A stretch of 64,000 bases of DNA from Juglans regia (taxonomy: Eukaryota > Streptophyta > Magnoliopsida > Fagales > Juglandaceae), in NCBI RefSeq assembly GCF_001411555.2, contig NC_049901.1, positions 27,608,372-27,672,371 on the forward strand, read 5' to 3'. The translations under genes and the position numbers were made by a program. The notes beneath the pieces are model-generated. The model did no database searches. It saw nothing but the letters and a program-made list of their open reading frames with translations, and was not told the origin of the DNA. Positions 55,176-64,000 of this stretch are shown in pieces. Each line of letters begins with the position of its first letter. The stretch's first letter is position 1.

Positions 55176-58100
55176 ATAAGGCCATAAACATGGCATACTT
55201 TGAGACATAAATGTAAAAGACAACATTTCATAACAGGGCATACATGTAATAGATAATAATTCCTAACATGGCATAACAAGTAACAAACAACATTTCGTAA
55301 CATGGCATAACATGTGACAGTGAATATTACGTGACATGACATACATGTAACATATGACATACGTAATATGACATACTTGCAACAGATAGTAACATGAGAC
55401 ATAATATATTATGTAACTAATAAGTATTTCATGACAAAATAATTCGTGTAATAGATAAACATGTGATGACATGGCATGGCATGGCATATATAACAACATA
55501 TGAATATAAACTATAGTTTCCTTACCCATCACGCATACACAGTAAATTGATAATAAGTTAAGAGCTAACTTCACTCGATAGTCGCATTCTATGAGAAGAA
55601 AGTGCGAAACACGAGGAATTGTAAGAGAGTATTCTAAAAGTTAGAAATTTAAGTACTAACAATTAGAAATGTAAAAAGAGACAACTTAAAGTAAAATTAT
55701 CATTTTACCCTCTACATGTGGAAACATTATCATTTTATCCCTAACTTAAGGATTTCACATCCTAACTCTAAGAATTACCAAAATTTACAAATTTTGTCCT
55801 AGACTCAAATATTAACTCATAAAAATTTAAAACCATTCACAACTATGGAAAACTAACTATGGCCAAAACATTCATTGGTCATTTCTCTTTATTTTGGTTG
55901 CAATTTCTTCCATCTTCAAAACCCATGATTAAACCAAAATTTTTAATAAAAATCTTCCTATCCTAAGTTTAAAAACACACTTAAAATATCCATTAAGAAA
56001 AAGCTAATCATCAACATCAAACTTTTTGTAAAAAGGCCCAAACTTTTTAACAAAAAGTAAACTCTTAAATCACAAGTTTTGACCTTAACAAAAAATCTCC
56101 AAGAATTCCAAAAAATCAAATCTTACTTCTAACATATTTATAACATCATCCTAACATCAACCACGCTTTAAATCATCAAAGAAAAGTCACCAAAAATAAC
56201 AAAACAACACTTGGAGTTTTTGGTTTTACACTTAGTCCAAAAACATAAACTTTTCTCTCAACTACCTTTGATCAATCTCTTGATCCATGGCTTAAAGACA
56301 CGTGAGCTTCAAACTAAAACATCACATGGTTAAAAATGTGTCCTAAAGAAGATCCAACCATCAAACTTAAAATCACATGGCTAAAACTCAATAAAACATG
56401 GATATAACCCAAAAGCATCAAATCTTAGGTCTAACCGAAATCCTCTTGCATAGAAAAATCATATCTTTAAAAATAATACTAAATATCTTCACAATAACAT
56501 CCTACAATGTATATAAGAGGCTTAGGATCATCACATAAAAATATCAAAACCTTTGGAATAAGATTAAACCACGAAATATTCAAACTTTCACAAAACAAAA
56601 ACTGTTTTCCCACTTCCAATTTTCAAGTTTCTAGATCTAAAGAAATCTATCATCAAAAGCTTTATTCAAGCAACAAAACCTCAATGAATATTCATAAACA
56701 CATTCTTAACAACACTCCATAAAATTTCCGGACCAAGATATGTCTATTAGTTTGGTCAGAAATTCCAAAACATAACATACTCTCCAGTTTCATGCCCAAA
56801 ATGACATTTCCATGGTTAAAAATACTTTTGACCAAACAAATGAGTATGGAATGAGACTAATAAGATATCCACGGAAACCTCAAAGATGAACAACTTTTAT
56901 GAAGGAGTCTTCGTGCGAAAATACTTACAAAGGGTTGAAAATCTCCACGGAAAAAGACCCAAAAATCTGCTCGAGAGAGCTCTTTCGGGTTTCTCTCTAA
57001 GAACAAGGTGAAGAAGTGATAAAAGGGAGTGAAATGTGTCTTGCATGACTTTAGACTTCTGGATGGGGAAGTTATGGGCTTGAATGACCTTTTATTGGAG
57101 GTGGCTATGTGACATAAAGTGGAGAATAGTGAGGGACAAGAACTGCCTACAGCAGCTGTGGAATATGGAGGTTGATGGGGTGGATTTCTCCTTCACATCA
57201 AGGCATTATTGGGTGCAGCCAATGATAGTGGATGGTCTACCATGTGGGGGAGGAAACTTATTCAAGAAGCTTTGCCAAGGTGGCCAAACTCGTAGGCCTT
57301 GGTGGGCCTCAACCAAGTGGGCTTCAATTTGGGATTTAAATGGGGTTTGGTTAGGGTTCGAGTTGCTATCAAGTTCAAATCTAATTTTTCTTGACCCAAT
57401 CAAATTTTCAAAGTTTAAAAGGTTAGATAATGATGTCATAATAATGATTGATTAATTAATAGCATGTGGAAGTGATTTAATCAAGTGATTAAATACAATG
57501 CTAGAAATCGGATTAAAAAGAGTTTGGAGGCCAACTTTAGGGTTTGGAAAACTGTTTAGGGTTTTGGTTTCAACCAAACTTGGGGTTTCAATTGGATCCT
57601 AACCATTTAGGGTTTCGTTAGGATTGAAATCCTCTTTGGTCTGACACAATTTGGTTAATCAGATGAAACAAAGTTTTGCTTAGGTGGCATAATCTCACAC
57701 CTTGATTTCCTTCACAAATCTATCTAATGGTTCCTCTTGCCAAGTGTCTAGTACTATTCACTACGTGTGGCTAAGATCTTACCAAGTGTCCAAATAAAAC
57801 TTCTCTAACCTAATTTAGGCATTTCACACTGTGGTTTTGAAAACATTGCACTAGGTGCGTTTATCGAGGTTACTATTCACTCTAAAAAAATGCATAATAA
57901 ACTTAGTACTGAAAAATTCTAAATATTCATATTAACTTATAGTAAAAATCATTTATAAAAATTCAACCCCGATGTGCCCCTAAATGTAATTTCACAATTT
58001 CGAGCAGGCGTTTCGTCCAAAATTATGAAAATGGGATATTGCACCATAAAATCCTAAATAATATACTGAGTCTAATGACGTTGATCAAAACACATTCTGA

Positions 58101-58280
58101 CACTTCTAATTACCTCAAATAATTAAACTTATATTTCTAGCACCATAGTGAGTGATAACACGACTATGTTGACAGACTAAAACCTGTGGGATTGGTTAAT
58201 TCGTAAAAACTTATGGGATTTTCACGAGGTTCCTAAAGTCAATAGAAATTCCACTAATGAATTTCTAGTAGATTGTTATA
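55176..58280 (-). mobile_element. Family D LTR, minus strand (D2), second piece
   Basis: Reverse complement of D1 from about 51880 back to 48682, ending GATTGTTATA at 58280 (from GCTGTTACA), then GACAC. AT-rich with no coding content. The open frames inside, such as 57084-57455, are chance. Confidence 0.86.
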
Positions 58281-58285
58281 GACAC

Positions 58286-59277
58286 AAAGTGGTAAGTCCT
58301 TACACATCCCAACAACTGATAAGCCAGATGATGTTCAAGAGGAACAGAGTAATGATAGTGCCGAGTTGCCCAAGAAAGTTGAGGTAATTAAAAGCCCAGA
58401 TAAGGTACCATTTCCTAAAACTTTGAAATATGGTATGCGAACCTTGGATTCTAGCTATGAAATCTTGGAGAACCTCAGGCAGGTAAAGATCAATCTTCCT
58501 CTTTTGCTTGTTATTAAACAAGTTCTTACTTATACAAAAGTTCTCAAAGATTTGTGTATAATTACGAGGAAGCACCATGTTAAGAAAATATCATTCCTGA
58601 CAGAGCAAGTTAGTGCTCTAATTGAATAGCAAATTCCTCCTTAGTACAAGGATCCTGGTTGTCCAAGCATTGCATGTAATATTGGGAATCATAAGTTTGG
58701 GCAAGAATTGCAAGATTTAGGAGCTAGTGTAAATTTGATGTCTTATTCCATTTATTTATAGCTTGGTTTGGGTGAAATTAAGCTCACTTCTGTTGTGCTT
58801 CAATTGGCTGACCGTTTAGTTAAGAAACCGAGAGGAATAGTTGAGAATGTTTTGATCCAAATTGACAAGTTTTACTACCCTATTGATTTCTTAATCCTTG
58901 ATACTAATTTTGTTGTTGACTCTGATTTTAAAATCTCCTTAGTTTTAGGTAGACATTTCCTCACTACTGTTAATGCTCTTATTTTCCATATTGAAAAATA
59001 TCCAATAAAGGATGACGAGTGCCACCAAACGTACATAATTGACACACTCATAAACAAGGGAGTTCACACAACTCGTGATTTTAATTCCCTTGAATATTTT
59101 CTTATTAATTATGAGTTTGATACTATGAATGATTCATCTGATGTTGTTTATGTTTGTGCTATTTTTTATGAACCTCGAGATTATGGCCCACATATTTGGC
59201 AACTGAAATTTGAGGAGCTGTCTAAGAAAAGTGAAAAGCAGATTCTTCAAGCATGGATAGTCCCAAATTGGAATTGA
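58286..59277 (+). pseudogene. pol: Athila-type Gag end and aspartic protease
   Basis: Coding resumes after D2 with KSPDKVPFPKTLKY and the conserved Athila stretch FLTEQVSALIE. A TAG at 58627 and another at 58642 follow, then GCPSIACNIGNHKFG and the active site DLGASVNLMS (about 58714; DLGA is the Athila form of DSGA). A TAG at 58759 precedes LGLGEIKLTSVVLQLADR, PRGIVENVLIQIDKFYYPID and LGRHFLTT, the rest of the protease. The frame is kept from 58286 to 59277, with only nonsense changes. Confidence 0.88.
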
Positions 59278-59729
59278 AGCCACTGCCCTCAGGTCTTAAG
59301 CATGCATTTCTCAATCGAGGTGCCACTTTTCGTGTTAGTATTTCATCAAAATTGAAGGCGGGTAAGCTTAAAAAATTTCAGTCAATCAAGTTAGAGGAGT
59401 TGAGAAATGATGCTTATGAGAACTCTATAATCTATAAGGCTAAAATGAAAGTGTTTCATGATAAAAATATTGGTAGAAAGACGTTTAAGCCTAATGACCT
59501 AGTATAGTTATATGATTCTAAACTTCACAAGCACTCAGGAAAACTTTGGTTTAGGTGGACCAGCCCCTTTGTAGTGAAGCATGTTTTAGAAAATGAGCTG
59601 GTAGAAATAGAGGACCCTAGGGATGGCCAGTTCTTTAAATTAAATGGTCAACACCTTAAAATCCTTATTGATAGGCAAGTACCTGAAGTGGAAGACATTC
59701 CACTTGCAGACCCGGTCTATCAACCTTGA
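59253..59729 (+). pseudogene. pol: Athila-type RT stub fused to integrase C-terminus
   Basis: After a frame shift near 59250, SPKLELKPLPSGLKHAFL is the N-terminal edge of Athila reverse transcriptase. Within about 15 codons the sequence becomes IKLEELRNDAYENS, then HDKNIGRKTFKPNDLV, a TAG at 59505, and YDSKLHKHSGKLWFRWTSPF with FKLNGQHLKIL, which is the integrase C-terminal part. So essentially all of RT, RNase H and the integrase core (about 3 kb in full elements) is deleted. The frame stays open across the join and ends at TGA 59727-59729. Confidence 0.85.
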
Positions 59730-61411
59730 CCACACCATGCAAGTATATTTTTTTTATTTGTTTTGTTTTGTTTTCATTTCATTCCTTTTATTTATTTTTG
59801 TTTGTTGTTGTTTTATCTGCTTTTTGTTTTCAGGTTAGTGTCATCTTACCATTTCAGTTTGCCATCTCTTATGCTTACCTGGCTACCCATCAGGTGTATT
59901 CTACCCTCTTCAGTTACTCTATAATCAGTTTTGATTTTTAAATATTGAGGATAATGTTTCGTTTAAGTTGGGGGTGGTGCAAATTATGCATTTAAAAATG
60001 CTTGTTGGAATTCTGTGGCATGTTTACATGTGTCAAAATTTTTTTTAAGCATCATACGTACATCCCTTCACATGTGTACTTATTCTCATGCATTGTCATC
60101 TTAGTGAATTCAACAAACTCATCTTGATCATTATGCTGAGGTATCACAGTATTTCAAATGCACTCATCCAAGTTTTATGGTAAGATGGTGATTTGACATA
60201 TGTATCTAAAGAACTCTTTTGCTTAAGTCTGTATTTGTGAGTTTTGGTGAGGATTGAGAGCCAACAAATACTGAAAATTGTGATAAGCGTGCATTAATTT
60301 TTTTTAATTGGGCACTTGTTTTGATAATATCATTGTATGGTTTGTGGTATGATGGTGGATATACTTGAGATATGATGAAGGTCAATTAAGGATTGACGTT
60401 TGAGACTTACAAGCTAACCCTTTGAATTATAGATCCCTAGTAACCAACTTTGAGCCAAGAAATACGTATAACCTTTTTTCTTCATATACATACATTATCC
60501 ATACCTCTCCACATTATAGTATAACCTGTACACTAATTTTCCCTACCCTTATAACTTCCAAGTGTGTACTAGATGTGGAATTCTTCTTTTTTTGCTCGGA
60601 ATTAAAAAAAAAAAAAAAAAAAAAAGAGAGAGAGAGAGAGAAAGGGGAAAAGCATGAGTAACAACAAGGTGTTCAAGTGAATGAGTTTCAAAGGCAAAAA
60701 TACCAAGGCATGGAAGAAATAGCAAAATACCAGGGTGAAAAAATTGTTCACCATATTATTAAAAAAACGAAAAAAAAAACAAAAAAATAAAAGAAAAAAG
60801 GCATTATTCGATAATTTGAAAGGTTGAAGAGTACATCAAGTGAAAAATGTGGTTTGCTGAGATATTTAAGAAGATTCCTTAGGTATGTACTTGGAAGTTT
60901 TTGAATTATTTTCCTTTTCTTGTCATATAGCCTAACCTAAGCCACATTACAACATTTTGTTTTGACTGTTCTGATTTGAAGTAAGCCTGTGGAAAGAATG
61001 GTGGAATTCTTATTTGTTAGTGTTTCTATCGTAAGATCAATGTTTGCTTGTTACTTGTTCACAATTACCTAAATCTCTATGTGATTGTGTGTACACCACT
61101 TCTCAACTCCATAGAGAAAGCCCTTACACGAAACACTATTATACCCATGAGTTATGGAGTTGAACATTTTGCTTGAGACGTTCTTGATGTTTCATGTGTC
61201 AAGGTTTGTGGTAAGTGGTTATGGCTTGGAGAATACACACACACTCTGTGAATGACTACAGGTGTATTGATCTTGATGAGTTATTGTATTCCTTAGATTG
61301 TTTTGATATGTGAATCTAGAAAATGTAAATTGATGGGATGGGCTAATTTAGTTTTTCTTTAGTCTCTTTCATCTCTTTAGCATAGAAATTGATAGGGACT
61401 AGCAATAAGCA
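59730..61411 (+). other. Athila-type 3' non-coding region
   Basis: Long non-coding tail usual for Athila. It has a first purine tract TTAAGTTGGGGGTGG (about 59962-59977), an A-run plus GA microsatellite (60604-60640) and an end reading ATAGGGACTAGCAATAAGC (61393-61411), which in these elements lies just before the final PPT and 3' LTR. No env-like frame can be supported. The 3' LTR itself is missing. Confidence 0.7.
60604..60640 (+). repeat. Poly-A run and (GA)n microsatellite
   Basis: 22 A followed by GAGAGAGAGAGAGAG. Confidence 0.95.
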
Positions 61412-62108
61412 GAGAGCCACACGCTTAGGGCTTCTAGAAGAAATCTTGGTGGGAAACTCATTAGATGGACGACACTAGGGAAGGGTGGGTGCATGTCACC
61501 CACATTGCCCAATCATATTTCTCCAAGACTTTGGGAAGATGAAAGAACACCTTGGGAGTTGTAGGGTTTTGGCAGCCACCTACACTCACACACACTTCAC
61601 TTGCCACTTGGCAAGCATGCACACGGGTAGAGCTTCAAGAAGGAACTAGGGTTTCGAAATTGACCCTTTTGCCAATAGATACAATGGACTTAGACACTTG
61701 AAGAAGGGCAAAGAAGGAACTAGGGTTTCGGTTTGGAGGGCTTACACGCCACTTGTCCAAAAATATTGGTGGAAGAAGATCTTCTTAGGAGATGGAAATT
61801 CCAGCCACCATGCACATACACATTCCTCACATGCAACTTGGCACACATGCACACTTGTAGGAGATTGAGGAAGATCCTAGTTAGATGAAAGACCTTTTTG
61901 CTATGTGTTTCATTGAACCTAGACACAAAATGAAGGGCAGTTAAAGGATGGAGGATTTTGATTTTGAGAGGGGGGCACCACTTGTCCAAAAAGCTACCTT
62001 GTGTTCCCAACACAATCCACTGATGGGAAAGGGGAATAGGCTCAAGGGTGATGCGTCACTTGGCATCCATGCAAGAAAGTTTAGCTTGTTCAAGAAGTCT
62101 CTTATGTC

Positions 62109-62116
62109 TATATAAG
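62109..62116 (+). promoter_or_regulatory. TATA-like box of family B LTR (B2)
   Basis: TATATAAG, same context as 20280-20289 in B1, with CCCTAATC downstream. Confidence 0.5.
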
Positions 62117-63545
62117 GGAGAGGAGCCGAAAACCCTAATCTTTTTAGTCACTTGGTGAATTTCTCTTGAAGCTTTCAGCCATAACACTCTTTACTTTCCA
62201 TCGCTTTCTCTCCATCCAAACACCATCCACATTACACTCACTTCTTTCAAACACATTTTTATGTGCAAGAAAGCTAGAGGATACTTGCTAGGAAGGGAGT
62301 CACGCAAGGTAAGAAGCAAGAACACTCTTTTTCCTTACACTACACACACGGCCAAAGGAAGCAAGTTTCGGACTTGACTAGGTTCACCATGAACACATGC
62401 TCACACACACGAACCCACTACCAAGAAGAATATAGTTTTGGTTCTTATGAAGTTACTCACATGAGCATACCCATGAATACACACTCGGCTAGATTAGGGT
62501 TTTTGTTTTTCTTCTAAAGGGATATAGACTCAACTTCATTGCCTTTGAGGAAAGAAGGCCACGACTTTAGTGTTTTTATGAACCAGGGTTTTGTTTTATG
62601 CAAGCTTCAGACTTGAGGAAGGGAGATCCAAACATTAGGGGATTATTTCTTGGAAATATGTTGAGAGCACAACACTCACTATTGCACGGTTGAAGGCTTA
62701 GAAAGAATGGATTCTTATGACCTTGTTACTACATTTTTCAGCTTGCTTATTTTATTGGACGTTGGATTTTTGTAAGTAAATTTCTAACTTGTACTTGGAT
62801 ATTTTATGTATATGTCATGTGAACTCGTTTGTTGTTTGGTTGCTTGTGGGCACTTGAAATAATGATACATTTCCATGTGATATAATCGGTTCCTTGTATG
62901 ATTATCCTATATATGGTTGAAATGGTTTATTGTTGTTCATATCATGAAAATGGAATGAGAGGCCACATTTAGTGTTCGGATTGCATGATTCTTAACTTTT
63001 TCATGAATATATGTTATATGACCGAATCTTTTAGAGGATTAAGTCTGTAAAATACTTGTCTTTCCACAAGTATGTTTTGGATACACATGTATGTTCATTG
63101 ATAAAGTTTTATTAAACGCATTAGAAGATTCTAATTTCATGAAAAGTTTGTGTAATGTATATTTCAAGATTGATAGGTCTCGGCCATGACCATGGATGAA
63201 GTATTAACATTATGTGATTGAAGTTCTAATGATTTAAAACCAATTCTCGAGCATGCTAGGGTTTATATGTTTCGGCCACTACATGTAAAGTTTTGAATGT
63301 TTGTTTCTTACTAGTTATTCAAATGCCTCATAGTTTATGAAAAAAAACAACGTCACATGTTGTTCTAATATTTTCAAGCCATAATGCGAAATGTACATGG
63401 ATATGCATGATTCTTTGTTATATGGTCATGATTAAGCTTCGGCATTGCATGTGTCCCATAGAAGTTCTAAGTTTCATAGTTCATGTCACATGCATTGGGA
63501 TTGTGAAAATCTTTCAAAAAGAAAATGAGTCTTTTAAAAAGTTTT

Positions 63546-63655
63546 CTCATGACCCCAAAGGCTCGAACAGGGACATGTCCTAGTGGAATTTCCATGTCGA
63601 CTCAAAAGTGTCTAAAATGGAGTGGTAACCCCTGAGTCGACGAAGTACATCGATG
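63546..63655 (+). promoter_or_regulatory. Conserved hairpin-rich LTR block, family B2
   Basis: CTCATGACCCCAAAGGCTCG, then TGTCCTAGTGGAATT, GAGTGGTAACCCC and GTCGACGAAGTAC. Confidence 0.5.
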
Positions 63656-64000
63656 AACCTCGAATGGTTCCTAAAAGAAAAGGATACCGGAGCAAAGTTG
63701 CACCTAAAGCTAGTGGGTGTCTTATGGTGAAGGCAAAAAAGAGAACTGTTGTAATATGAATGATTAAACATAAGACGTAGTCACCTTGGTCAAAGTGGCC
63801 AATGGTTCATGTGGTAACTAGCGGGGAACATGGTGCATAGGGTAGCCATGAGGTATCCATTTATAGGTTAAAAGTCAAAGAAAAGCCTTGAGGTCAAAGT
63901 TATGCTATGATATATGAATGAGAAACCGAGCTCATATGTATGTTAAATGAACAAGTATGAAATGACAAAAATATGTTTTATGAAAGAAAAGGGTTATAAA

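Larger units (their letters stand above)
61412..64000 (+). mobile_element. Family B LTR (B2), second piece
   Basis: Resumes B sequence (equivalent to about 19855 of B1) and aligns to B1 through 20900, then from 24150 to beyond 25000; the C insertion of B1 is absent here. Includes a TATA-like box (62109-62116) and the hairpin-rich block (63546-63655). Runs off the right edge. Open frames are not supported as genes. Confidence 0.85.

Noticed and set aside
57084..57455. 123-codon plus-strand frame with a Trp-rich start
   Set aside because: Sits inside minus-strand D2 LTR; the equivalent D1 region has no matching frame.
1..64000. Search for a host gene, defence system, gene cluster or virus
   Set aside because: Every recognisable protein is retrotransposon Gag/Pol or hAT transposase. 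Nothing with a pararetrovirus movement protein or a cellular domain was seen.

Overview
The window is intergenic plant DNA, most probably from an AT-rich eudicot nuclear genome. It is built almost entirely of nested LTR retrotransposons plus one broken hAT DNA transposon. The plant call rests on a Ty3/Gypsy chromovirus (Tekay/Del type) with a tRNA-iMet primer site, an Athila-type element, several 2.9-4.7 kb solo LTRs, and a BED-finger hAT transposase. I found no host gene, tRNA, rRNA or CRISPR array. Every protein that can be recognised belongs to a mobile element and is damaged. Working labels for LTR families: T (Tekay-like), Ath (Athila-like), A, B, C, D, E, K; these are mine, not database names.

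Layout, left part (1-18472): a minus-strand hAT transposase pseudogene (13239-13855, then 1-213) is split by a minus-strand family A solo LTR (214-13238, 5-bp duplication TATCC). That LTR is itself split by the T element (2785-11946), which has two LTRs, PBS, gag, protease, RT, RNase H, integrase, chromodomain and PPT. To the right, a minus-strand family B fragment (13856-18277) is split by a second A solo LTR (14426-17918, duplication CTCTC). It abuts a chromodomain fragment of another gypsy element (18278-18472).

Middle (18473-39861): an Ath LTR (18473-26514) holds a B solo LTR (19338-26003), which holds a C solo LTR (21258-24151). Then comes a patchwork of truncated LTRs: D (26515-30268), B-like (30269-31612), a small unassigned stretch, a T-like end (32282), B-like (to 34022), C-like (34023-35070), K (35071-37487), D (37488-38470) and K on the minus strand (38471-39861).

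Right part (39862-64000): a six-deep nest. K contains B2 (39862 onward). B2 contains the Athila element (40466-about 61411), whose gag is split by a minus-strand D element (43318-58280). D contains the E element (44284-55175), whose 3' LTR contains a D solo LTR (48682-53379, duplication CAGCA).

The most interesting signals are not genes. One is a conserved twin stem-loop, with apparent compensatory changes, shared by otherwise different LTR families. Another is a second conserved hairpin-rich block shared by the same LTRs. The T element also sits between two overlapping halves of an LTR with no inner target duplication, which points to recombination between two inserted copies. All comparisons were made by eye; no alignment or database search was run.
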